DNA from: Caprimulgus europaeus
Lineage: Eukaryota > Chordata > Aves > Caprimulgiformes > Caprimulgidae
Length of the DNA: 64,000 nt
Direction of reading: 5' to 3'
Assembly: GCA_907165065.1 (NCBI GenBank)
Contig: OU015528.1
Location: 43,019,515 to 43,083,514 of the forward strand
Below are positions 40,091-50,917 of the stretch, piece after piece. Position numbers and translations under genes: made by a program. Each line of letters begins with the position of its first letter. The first letter of the stretch is position 1. The notes under the pieces are model-generated. The model was not told the origin of the DNA and ran no database searches. It saw only the letters and a program-made list of their open reading frames with translations.

Positions 40091-40771
40091 GAGCTTGGGG
40101 GTGGTGGTGGACGAGAAGCTGAACAAGAGCCGGCAATGTGTGCTCAGAGCCCAGAAGGCCAACCGTATCCTGGGCTGCATCAAGAGAAGCGTGGCCAGCA
40201 GGTCGAGGGAGGTGATTCTGCCCCTCTACTCCACTCTCATAAGGCCCCACCTGGAGTTCTGTGTCCAGTTCTGGAGCCCCCAACACAAGAAGGACACGGA
40301 CCTACTGGAGTGAGTCCAGACAAGGGCCACGAGGATGTTCTGAGGGCTGGAGCACCTCTCCTGTGAGAACAGGCTGAGGGAGTTGGGGCTGTTCAGCCTG
40401 GAGAAGAGATGGCTCCAGGGAGATCTTATAGCGGCCTTTCAGTACCTGAAGGGGCTACAAGAAAGCTGGGAAGGGACTTTTTACAAAGGCAGGTAGTGAC
40501 AGAACAAGGGGAAATGGCTTTAAACTGAAAGAGGGTAGGTTTCAATTAGGTATTAGGAAGAAATTCTTCACTGTGAGGGTGGTGAGACACTGGAACAGGT
40601 TGCCCAGGGAAGCTGTGGATGCCCCCTCCCTGGAAGTGTTCAAGGCCAGGCTGGATGAGGCTTTGAGCAACCTGGTCTAGTGGAAAGTGTCCGTGCTCAT
40701 GGCAGGGGGGTTGGAACTAGATGGTCTTTAAGGTCCCTTCCAACCCAAACTATTTTGTGATTCTGTGATTT
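40091..40771 (+). mobile_element. CR1 LINE, 3' 0.7 kb, abutting NUDT4 exon 2
   Basis: This is a well-preserved, 5'-truncated CR1. It includes the end of ORF2 (frame 40089-40313, with VASRSREVILPLYSTLIRPH and ending DLLE), the AGGGAGTTGGGGCTGTTCAG segment, the CATGGCAGGGGGGTTGG motif and the terminal repeat TTTGTGATTCTGTGATT. It lies in the sense orientation in intron 1. Its 3' terminus is about 25 bases from the first base of exon 2. The near-intact ORF2 tail suggests it is younger than the fragments at 5.4 and 20.1 kb. Confidence 0.96.
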
Positions 40772-40796
40772 AACACTCATTTGCAATTATTTGTAG

Positions 40797-40907
40797 GTGC
40801 TGTTGGTAAGCAGCAGCCGATACCCAGATCAGTGGATTGTACCTGGTGGAGGAATGGAACCAGAAGAAGAGCCGGGGGGAGCAGCCGTCAGAGAGGTTTA
40901 TGAAGAG
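40797..40907 (+). CDS. NUDT4: NUDT4 (DIPP2) coding exon 2, residues 34-70
   Basis: This exon carries the core of the Nudix fold. It reads VLLVSSSRYPDQWIVPGGG, then MEPEEEPGGAAVREVYEE. The Nudix box G-x5-E-x7-REUxEExGU starts at Gly51 and includes Glu57, Arg65, Glu66, Glu69 and Glu70, the acidic residues that bind the catalytic metal ions; the last residues of the box come from exon 3. The exon is preceded by ATTTGTAG and followed by GTAACA, and both ends are phase 0. The frame stays open into intron 2 as far as 41012, which would only matter if the intron were retained. The acceptor's pyrimidine tract is weak, and a CR1 element ends just upstream. Confidence 0.98.
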
Positions 40908-43900
40908 GTAACAAAAACAAAGCAAAAAAAATCCAGCTTCTGTCTGCTGCTATCTTCATATGAGAATCAAGAAGAAAGGGAACTCTACCTCTTTTATCCA
41001 GGATTTGACTGAGACTTCCATGGTTGTGAAATTCTGAGAACTGCAGTTCTGTGTGTTAGGATTGGAGTATAGTGTGGTGAGGTGAACTTATTAGCTTGCT
41101 TCCCAGCACGCTTTCATTTAATAGCTAAATTTCTGTCTGCCTTCATAAACACTTACTGGAAGTGGAACTGTGACTTTATGCCAAATGACATATTATAGTA
41201 GTGTAGCATTTCTTTGTTTGTGCAGAAAATGGTTGACTCGCAGCTCTTCTAGAACAGACTGAAGGCGAACTAACCATTAATGTGTAGCTACATAAGAGAG
41301 AAATAAACAGACCTTTGAGGAGATTCCAAACTAAACAGATTAGAAACTGATGTATCTAAGCTGTTGAGAATTCAGCAATAAAAAGGCCTTGTTAGGTATG
41401 TTTAAGGCTGTTTATCTATTAAAAAGCACCATAGGTATAGTCTGCTTTTGTGTCTCTACCTAGGCAAAACAGAGCTGTAAGGCTTGATGGATTAATGCAT
41501 TTTCCCAGTCTTGTATGGTACTTATTCTGTTTTTTTAACTTGCTAATTATTTTTCCTAGGCAAACTGTTAAAAATGTTAAATGCTACTTGAATATGTAGC
41601 AGCCAGCACTGTAAGCCAAACAAAACTTCAAGAAAAATCAGGGTACTTTGATTTATCTAGAAATTATGCAATGCATAAGTGACCACAGATTAACCTTAAT
41701 TCTTTATATCATACTTCTTAAATAGAAGGTATAAGGTTTTGCAGAAAGTGGATGCATGCTGGCAAGTGAGTGAACTACAGAATTTCTTCTAGTCTTCAAC
41801 AGTTTTCTCACCCTGGTTTGACTAATACTATTCACAGAATACACTAATATTGTTGCTAATTAGTATGTATAATGCTTTTTAATTAGCTGTGCTTTCTAGT
41901 GGTTTAGCTTGCTTACCCTTAAGACTGGTTCTGCTGGTTTGTAGAGGTTCTGGAACTTGATGTAGTTGCAACTTGCACCAAATGCCCCTTGCTATCCTCC
42001 TGTCTCACCAGGGGAATAGACTAGTGTATTCAGTGCTCCTAGCAGCCTTCATGCAGCAAGGATTAAGCATAAATAAGTCTCAGATACAAAGTTATTCCAG
42101 ATCTTCTGTGTCCAACTTTGCTGAGGGAGCCAGTTTTGAACTGTGCAAGATATACTCAGGTAAGTGCTTGTGTGCTAAAGGAGGAAGCCATGAGGCAGTC
42201 CATTTGAAAGGAGCAAAGATTTAGGATTCTAGGAATGAGTCAGCAAAGATTTAGGCTTCTCAGCAGCAGTAGCACCACCTGGCACTTCCCACTGTAACAA
42301 GTTGATGGGTGGGATTAAAATGCACAGGGCTGTGCTCAGTGTTTTTGTGAACACTAGTAGTTTTAATCACTGATCTGATGTAAGGCACAGTCCAAGATGA
42401 GGGATAGTTAAATCTCATCTCCATGTCAAGCTAGAGCTGACTGAACTGTAGGCATGTTTGGTCTCTTTCTTTGGTAGTGAAAAATGGATCGTCTTGAAGG
42501 AACCTTATGCAGTTAGTATGTCCTCAGAGTTCTGTGGGGGTTTGACCAACTATTGAAAGCTGCCTGAGTAGTCTGGTTTCTCAGCTTGCAGGGAATGCAA
42601 TGCTACACACAAGGTCTCAGGCTGACTGACTTCATAGCAGAGTAGTATAGTAGTAAGAGTTGTGACCTGGGAGCTGATAACTAGTTCTCTACTACACATG
42701 GTTCTGCTCTGAGAATATTCTGAGGAACACTTGCAAGCCCTGGCTTTGCTGGAGCTCTGCTTGCACATTAGAGGTGCAGTGCGTGGGCCGTGAGCATTGG
42801 AGAAGGTTAAGCTGGGATAGCTAAGGAATGGGTATAGCATATTACTTCATTAATATTACATCATATAGTATAAATGTAGTACAAATTTACCTGTTTATGT
42901 AAAAGCCCAATCAGAGCACGCACTCTGCAAACACACTGAACTTCTCTGGTTCATACAGGTACCAAAATGTTACTGACTTCTGAATGATCTCTTTCCTTTT
43001 GGGTGTGCTTTCACACCTGTAGGAAAAAAAAAAAAGGGCAAATTGGAAAGTGAAAAATAGGAGTACCTGCTGTGATAATGTGGAGCAGTCCTTCCATAGC
43101 TCAGTTTTGTTCTTGCCCTCATTTCTTTCTCAGGGCAAAGCAAAATACTTTTCCATACATCATGGTGATTCTGGTCAAGAATCGCAGTACTCAGCAGCCC
43201 TAGAGTTTTTAATCCTGAAGACAGATGTCAGCCTCCTTCACTCATACGCTCAAGCTCTTTCGGTCGTGTTTTGTTCAAGTGCAGTCATGCAGCTACATGT
43301 AAACATGTGGCTTAGGCAAATGCACTGGTTATTTTTCAGTGTATTGTACCTTATGCTGTTCTATAGTTACTTAGAATATATGTGTTGCCATCAAAATTTC
43401 AGTAAAAAGCTTCATGATAGAAAAGCTGCATGTTGTAAGTGACTGGAAAAATTATCAGCATCATTAGTGCTTACACACTGTGAGGTAAACTGTTTCTAAA
43501 GGTCAGTAAAAACCCAGAAAATCTAAAGGTCTTGAGTGCTGCAAGCAGGATCATTTTACTCAGAAGTTAAACCAACTTTTATTTGCTTTTACTACAATGG
43601 CTGTACTTTTTTTTTTTTTAAATGGTGGTCTGGAGTAAGACATACTGTCAGCCATGTTCTGCTCTAAGCTGTGCTTGCAAATGCATAAAGAAAGTTTTTT
43701 GCAAAGGCTAGAGGCTTTAACAAGCAAAAGTCATTTGGCAACACTTGTTCTACAGCTTCAGAGTTTCCGGGGTTTGATAGCTTTTGTAGCTAATGAGTGT
43801 TAAAATTTCATGCACTAAAGTAAAATATTCTTAAGCTACAGACTGAATCTTGTGTGCTGCTGTGAGACTGCAAAGAAAAGCACCATTTTTGAAGAAAAGC

Positions 43901-46900
43901 CAGACTGGTATTTAGGGTTTTGACTTGAGCCATGGAAATTCATACTAACCTTTCTAGAGATGGATGTCCTTTCTATTTTTATACTGAGGTCAATGTCACC
44001 TGGCAAGCTGGTTACAGTACAGTGAAGTGAACTGTTAAGAGTTTTGTGAATGAATAAACTTCAAAGGAGGCACACTGTGGCACTGGTTTGAATTGTGTTA
44101 CTTCAGTATTGGGTCATGCATAAACTAAGCATTGGTTTGCATTAGTTTATTAAAATGGAGAAATTGATAGTGGGAGTTGTAATCACAATTTTTAATAGTA
44201 GGAGTGCTGATAGCTCACAATATGATAGCCCACTGGCTCTAAATACCCCTCACTTTCCCACCAACAGTCAGGCATTTTAAATCCTTATTTTAATACCCAA
44301 GCGAAGATCTTTGTGGTCAAATCTATATGCAGTGCAGTTGTCCCATAGTCTGCCTGTGTGCATGATTCCAATTTTTTTTTTATCCTTAAGTTCTGCTCAT
44401 GTTAGTAACTTGAGGTTTTTACCTCTACTTAATGTTTAGTATGAATTTCATTTCAGTTTGTCTGTCACTTCACAGATTACAGTAAAAGATAACCTGTCAA
44501 GTTCCTTAGGTACAATGAGTTTTTACAAACTTTAAAGTAGAATACCAAAATGGAAGTTACAGAATAAAGCAATCCCAGAAAGGTGTTAAAGCTCATCTAA
44601 ATGAGGAGGTATTCTGTTAATGAATTTGGAGCTTAGTTCTTTAAATGGGTAGCATGAAAGATGGAAATAAGTTGTTTGCACATGCAGTGTTCAAAGAGAA
44701 ATTTGACACAAATAATAAGGGAGTCAGGCTGATGATGTCCAGGCGCTTAAGTGGAAGGAACACTGTCCCATTCTCTTTTCTTTCTCCATTTCACTGAAAA
44801 TAGAGACTCTTACTTTGTTTGTACTTAGTAGGATATCGAAATGCCTGCCCAAAAATACACAATTCCTTCCAGACCTGTGTGAATATAGCTTCTGAGAAGA
44901 AGAGGCTGATCCTGAAGCTTAATCTGATGCAACACTGAAAATGGCAGTATGTTATCTAAGACCTTTTGCAGGAAATAAAGGAAATAAATGTTCCAGTGAG
45001 CGTCTGATATTTGAAAAATTATTGGGTGTTACAGACTAGGACTACATAGATAACTTAAAAAATAAAATTAATAAAATACCTTTTCAGCTGAAAAACTGGC
45101 AGGTACAACAAAACCTTTTGGGTTTTAAAAGAGTAAGCAAGAAAGGGCAGGACCAGTCTTGCACTGTGCTTTCAGGAGCCTAGCTATTAAAGTACCATCC
45201 AACAGATCCCCCAGTTAAAAATAACTCCTAAATCTTTCAGATTTTAAGCAACTTTCTGCTCTGGTAGACTGTAAGCCTAAAAATTAAACTGCAGCATGAC
45301 TCTTGCTCCATCTACAGGAAACAAAAGGCAAGTCTGACCGCATATCTGAGACTGCAGCATGTCTACAGCTGCCAACAGTGAGTGACCTCTAGGCCAGAAA
45401 GATTATGGGATGAAGTGGCTAGTTTTCCCTCTTGTGGTTGGATTTAGACTAATACTAAATATGTGCATAAATTCAGATTTCAGAAATTATCTGCATAGTA
45501 CTCATAGCCTTCCTTATGGAATCGTTCTGGGAGGGTGTAGCACTTAATTCAAGAGCTTGTCTGCCAGAATAAATGCTGTTTTTTTAGGCTTTTCTCCCAA
45601 AGTTTAGACTGTCTCACTGGCTTATTGTAGCCTATAGGATTTTATTCACTTAAAGAACTATATTTTAACAGCCATGGGCACATAATTGCCAAAGGAAAAA
45701 AAATATTTTTATTAGATACAAAATGGTTCAAAGTCTAGAACTTAACCATTGTATTGGATTAGAAGTTTACAACTGGGGAAGTGTGAACTTTATTTGACTT
45801 TCTATGGAAAAAGCTGAAGCATTATCAGTCCTCTAGCACTTAATTTTGACACATTTTGGAGAAACTATGTTAAGGTAAGAACCTGGAGGAAATACTTTTG
45901 TTAGCAAAGATACTTCCAAAAAAAAAAACCAAACCCACAGTCAGTTTAATGCTACTTTTTAAATTATGAAGATTATTAAGTTGAATATGTAACTTTCAGA
46001 TAGAAGCCCTCCACTATATTAAGTGTAAAAATTCCCCAAAGCTTATAACAAAGCTGTTATGCAACCAGATGTTACTATGTGAATGCGATCACTGTCACTG
46101 ATGCCTAGTTACTCTCTAGGCAAAGATACATGCTTCCAAAATACAGCATCATTCCTGCAGAAGAGCATCTTTTGAAACCTCTATGTCCAAAAGTATAAAA
46201 ACGTAACTAGAGTTTCATGATTTCTAATTGTTGCATTCAGAATTACTTAGCAAAGCGTATCAAACCACTGATTTGCTTGGAGGGAGAATAGAGAAGCTGT
46301 CTTCAAGGATATTAAACAATCTTGTTCTTTGCTGCAACTTTAGAGAATAAATGAAATAGCAAAACTTGTGCAGCTGCACGCTTAGACACCTGAAGTATTG
46401 AAAAGAGATTAATCTTGCAGATCTATGTTGTTACTTTTGATGATAGAAAATTGTTTTTTTTTTTTTAAGTTGTTCAGTTGGTCACGAAGTAGAAATCTTA
46501 AAAGGATACAGTGATTCCCAGATATTGCTGCATGAGAAGAAAGGCAAAAATTTGAGACAGAAGTTTGTAGCCCTTTAGGTTCTGCTTCTTTTTTTAAAAG
46601 ATACTGTAATGTTGAGGAAATTAGGACTGATTAGTAAAACTTAAACATTCTTTCAGCATGTGTTCCTTTAGGCTAATAAATGTTTTTTTCATTACCCCGT
46701 GTAGAGCACAAGCAGTCTTTAGTGCCTGTTGTGGCATAGCTGACCCTTTCAGACCAAAATAAAGGTCTGTCACTTTCATAATTAATGAGCTACCCAATCA
46801 CTTACCTGCAGGTCCACTTATGTATTTTGGCTTCATGGGTTCTAACAGGCATCCTGTCATCCCAGCAGATGACCAGAAGAATATTCTATGTAGTTTTGCA

Positions 46901-48159
46901 TTACCTTTAGGCTAGCTCTAGATAGGCAAAATGCCTGTTGAGTTGCAGGGGCTGTGATCAGACTTCCTTCATCAAAACTGCTTAATAAGTAACACCAACC
47001 ATCTGCTTTCTTTAAAAAGAAAGGCACAAAAAACATTCACTTGTAAGATCTTGATTAGACTTAGTGCTAAAGCCTGCCCAGTTGTCTGTCAGTTACTCAT
47101 TAAAATCTAATTAAGATCCATAAGATCCTTTATATAAAGACATAAGAAGTTGAGTAACTTTCTTTGGTTAAAGCTGGAAACAAAGACTGAAGGCTGGAAA
47201 ATGTCATCTTGGTGCTAAAAAGCCCTATTTTAAATAACGGTTATACAACAAGACAAAAAAAAATCTAGAAATATGGCTTTGTCTCCTAGTAGACTACATA
47301 TGCTTTATGTCTCAGCCATATGGACTCAGATTTGTTTAGACTAAATGGATGATCATAAACTACTTCTGGTGGAAGAAGCATTATATATTACTTCTAGAAA
47401 GACAAACCCTAGAGTCTTAGAACATAATGGCCATCTTAACTGTATTAAGATTACTAAGCACAGACTGACCTACATAGGGATTGTTTTTAAAAGTTGGAGT
47501 AAAATTCTAAATTTAAGGTCTTTTCTGATGCTGCAAACTAAAAAATAATTCACAACTGTCTGTAGAGAGTTGGAGATATAAATTTGTTCTCAAGCTTACA
47601 TGCCAAAAGCTACACTTTCATATGAAAACTAGTGTACATTAAGTCATTATGCTGAAGATCCACCCAGTAACCTGCAGTTTAATTTGTCACTGTATTTTGA
47701 GGACTTGGACTCAAGTTTCTATGTAAAATAGCAATGGAATTTTAATGATTACTTATCTAGTTTTATTACTATACTACTTTAAATTTTCTCTTGTCCTATA
47801 TACTTCCTTGGATTATTTCAGTATTGGATGTCATTTTTCTCTTTAATAAAATATCATACACAAAGAACATGGTAAGTAAAACGGTATTTCGTTCTGGATG
47901 GAAAGCTTGAAAGATCTCTGTATTCTTTGATTCACTCATTAGGACAAGCTTTTGTGTTCTAATGCTTTTCAGTACTCTATAACTAGAAACTCCAAAAGCA
48001 ATGCAGCACTGTCTAGTTAAAACTTATATTAAAATACTTGCATAAATAACCCTAATAAGGAGAGGTAATTCACTTATGCTAATGTAGGAGGCTGGTAATG
48101 ATATGTTAGGGGTTTTAAATTAAAAAACATGTTAACACTTTTTCTGGTTTGTTTTGTAG
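40908..48159 (+). other. NUDT4: NUDT4 intron 2
   Basis: A 7.25-kb intron from the donor GTAACA to the acceptor GTTTTGTAG. No exon was recognised inside. It contains a 19-bp imperfect direct repeat (42212-42230 and 42242-42260), a T-run near 43607-43619 and a few A-runs. Confidence 0.65.
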
Positions 48160-48204
48160 GCTGGAGTAAAGGGAAAGCTAGGCAGACTGCTTGGGATATT
48201 TGAG
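48160..48204 (+). CDS. NUDT4: NUDT4 (DIPP2) coding exon 3, residues 71-85
   Basis: A 45-base exon encoding AGVKGKLGRLLGIFE. It supplies the Ala-Gly-Val that completes the Nudix box begun in exon 2, followed by a strand of the fold. The acceptor is TTTTGTAG and the donor is GTGAGC, a strong site. Both ends are phase 0, so skipping would keep the frame but destroy the end of the Nudix box and probably abolish activity. Confidence 0.97.
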
Positions 48205-49020
48205 GTGAGCTGTTTCCTTTACCTTTTAAAAACAATGGGGGTTTTTGTGTGAGTTGAGAACCTACAGAAACTTAACATCTACACAACAGAATCGGACTTA
48301 AGATTTTAAGTATTACCTGCCTTTAATTTTGCAATTCTGCTGGAAATGTTGTGTTAGGTGTTTTCCTTTGTTATGTGATGTGTGGAGGTTTGAATAGGAA
48401 GACTTCAAAGTGTTTAGAACTTTCCTGGAAAATTAAGTAAGTACTCAGACAACATCTAGAAGTTAAAACCAAATATTGATAGACCTAGGATTTCTGAAAT
48501 GTCACATTTGACTTTTTTGGGGCAATATTTTGATTTTTCCTTTCCTCAGTTTTGCTGAAGTAACTTGTCGGTTTTCACACACCTAAATTGATAGGTCTGT
48601 ATATCAAGTGTCCCATTATGGCTTTGATTGACTAAAAAAGCTGATGGTTTGGATTACAGATAAATCTAACCTTTAGCAATACTGTATAGTTCAAAACTTA
48701 CATTATGTAGTGTAAACATCAGACTCTGAACTACTGACAGCACAAGGATGCATACTGGATAAAACTCTTTTAGTACTGGCATTGCCCACTTCTGCTCAGG
48801 TTCTAGACAGCAGTGGACTGTAGAAAAACAGGTGTGAGACTCAGATCATAATACCTCCAATGTTACTATGTTGTGCTGCATGGTGGGTGAGAGTAGAAGT
48901 CTAGTAGTTACATACAAATTCTCACAGTTATAATTATAAAAGCAACTTTTGGAGGCAGTGTATTCCTGATAGGGATTTCCTACATGAAATATTACTTGAT
49001 CATGTATGACTGCCTGATAC
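48205..49020 (+). other. NUDT4: NUDT4 intron 3, first part
   Basis: Unique AT-rich intron sequence. No further feature was recognised. Confidence 0.6.
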
Positions 49021-49235
49021 AGTGCTAAAGGTGTTCTCCCATTACCTGGAGAAAAGGAGACTGAGGGGACACCTTATCACTCTCTATAACTACCTGAAAT
49101 GTGGTTGAAGCAAGGTGGGTCTCGGTCTCTTCTCCCAAGTAACAAGCGATAGAACAAGACGAAAGAGCCTCAAGTTGCACCAGGAGAGGTTTAGATCTTA
49201 AAGGTCTTTTCCAACCAAAACGATTCTGTGATTCT
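49021..49235 (+). mobile_element. CR1 LINE 3' fragment with internal deletion, intron 3
   Basis: The sequence follows CR1 from CCTGGAGAAAAGGAGACTGA through TCTTCTCCCAAGTAACAAGC and CACCAGGAGAGGTTTAGAT. It then jumps directly to AAAGGTCTTTTCCAACC and the terminal ATTCTGTGATTCTA. The part of the 3' UTR normally found between those segments is missing. It lies in sense orientation, opposite to the copy at 35.3-36.0 kb. Confidence 0.9.
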
Positions 49236-50829
49236 ACTCTATGGAAACTGTGACAAAATTAGAGAAGTTCCTGTTTGTAGTTAGTAGCATTCACTATACC
49301 TGGGCCCTTTTTCTGATTTGTTTTGGGTTTATGAATACACCTGGATGGGCCTACACAGTAAAAACTTGTCTGTTTTTAACTGTCCTGGTTAGTCCGCAGG
49401 AGTATTCTGTATTTTCCAGACCAGATCAAAAAAAGACAGGATACCTGTCATCTTGTTGCCTTAAAACAGGGCTTGCAAGGGATGATGATTCTTTGGTAAT
49501 TTAGCTGTCTGTTCTCCCAAAGCCATCTACCACCATCTAGACCAGAGGAGGTAAAATGTGTTGAATGGCACTTCTCTAGGTTACTGCTAACTTGATTAAA
49601 TCAAGGCCTTAATTCAATTTCACAACATAGCTGCACAAACGGTTGTTAGTACCATTGAGGGGACCACACAATGCAACCTGGAGATAGAAGTAAAGAGAAA
49701 ATGGAAATTATATTGCTGCTGAATCCTTGTGTTCTGGAACTACAGCCAGAAAGGACTTTTTTTTTAAGTAGATGTATTTACTCCCTTTAATAATGATATT
49801 GATGAACAATTGTCTTGGGAGTATTTTTATTTCCTAGTAAAGTACAACAGTTTAAATCTATGGTAGTAAGAGAGTTAGGTAGGAATGGTTATTGGCACAA
49901 GGATAAAGCCATCTGTAATAAGAGCTAGAGCATAACATTTCTTGGTTCTTAATATAGTTGTAATCATAGATGGTCCTGGGTTTTCTAGGAGCTCAGTTCC
50001 CTTCCAAGGGGTGGTACGGTTGGGTTAGCGCAGTAGCACCTTTAAGAGCCTGCTGCTAGCCTGCTTTGGAGCTAGTGGGGAGTAATGTCCACACAGACCT
50101 GGTGTGCACTGGCTGTGGCACAGCGACCCTGCCCTGAGCAGGCCACCTCTGAGTCTCTGTATTTGACTTGCTTTGTTCAAAACCTGTGTGCTGCTTTCTA
50201 AATAGGTGCTTAGTGCTGCTAACACGGCAAACCTGTCGAGGGAACAGATGGCAATTGTTTTTGCATTTGTCATGATTGCAAACATAGTCTATTTAATATG
50301 CCTGAGTGAAACTTCATAGGCAGTATTGCACAGATGATCTGGCCATGTGATACAGTGGTTCCATCTTGCAAAGGTTTTTTGCATAACCTTTCGTCTAGAA
50401 ACATGAGTTGCAGAAACAGTTTTAGCAAGTGCTCTCTACTGCGTTAACTTAAACATATGTAAAAGATAAGTAATGGGCAGTAGTAGTGGATAACTGCTCA
50501 TATTAAACCAGATGACCAAGAACATAGTTTGGTCTCAACTTCATGTCTTCAAATCTGCTTGGGTTGTTTGGGTTTGGGTTTTTTGTTGGTTGGTTGGGTT
50601 TTTTTTAGCCTAGTAAAACAGAATGGCTGTTGGCCATTTCAAATAAAACTTCAGTTTTCCTATGCTTTTGGGCCTACTCAGTACAGGTGCTTATTTAGTG
50701 GAAATAAAAGCCAGGTTTTCATGGCAAGTATGTTTCAGAGGTAAGTATTTTCTAGTCTTATAGTTGTAAGTCTGTCATTTTTCTGGGTTTTTTTGCTGAG
50801 AATTAAAATGTCTACTTCTAATATTCAAG
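49236..50829 (+). other. NUDT4: NUDT4 intron 3, second part
   Basis: AT-rich intron sequence ending at the tandem acceptor of exon 4. A G/T-rich low-complexity run lies at 50567-50608. No exon was recognised. Confidence 0.6.
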
Positions 50830-50832
50830 CAG
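50828..50832 (+). promoter_or_regulatory. NUDT4: Tandem NAGNAG splice acceptor of NUDT4 exon 4
   Basis: The acceptor region reads TTCAAGCAG|AAC, with AG at 50828-50829 and again at 50831-50832. Using the second AG gives FE-NQDRK and a 180-residue protein. Using the first adds one CAG codon, giving FE-Q-NQDRK and 181 residues with Gln at position 86. This is exactly the difference known between human DIPP2-alpha and DIPP2-beta. Confidence 0.85.
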
Positions 50833-50917
50833 AACCAGGATCGGAAGCATAGGACATACGTTTATGTTCTTACTGTGACAGAAATACTGGAAGACTGGGA
50901 GGATTCAGTTAATATAG
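50833..50917 (+). CDS. NUDT4: NUDT4 (DIPP2) coding exon 4, residues 86-114 (start of last codon)
   Basis: It encodes NQDRKHRTYVYVLTVTEILE, then DWEDSVNI, and ends with the first base of a glycine codon (phase 1) before GTAAAC. The segment is part of the central sheet and substrate-binding region of the DIPP fold and matches vertebrate NUDT4 closely. The exon start given is the downstream AG of a tandem acceptor; the alternative start at 50830 adds one glutamine. Confidence 0.97.

Noticed and set aside
40089-40366. Open frames with a reverse-transcriptase tail next to exon 2
   Set aside because: They are the CR1 ORF2 remnant; they are not spliced into NUDT4.
40908-41012. Extension of the exon 2 frame into intron 2
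   Set aside because: A good donor GTAACA ends exon 2 and the extension matches nothing in the DIPP family.
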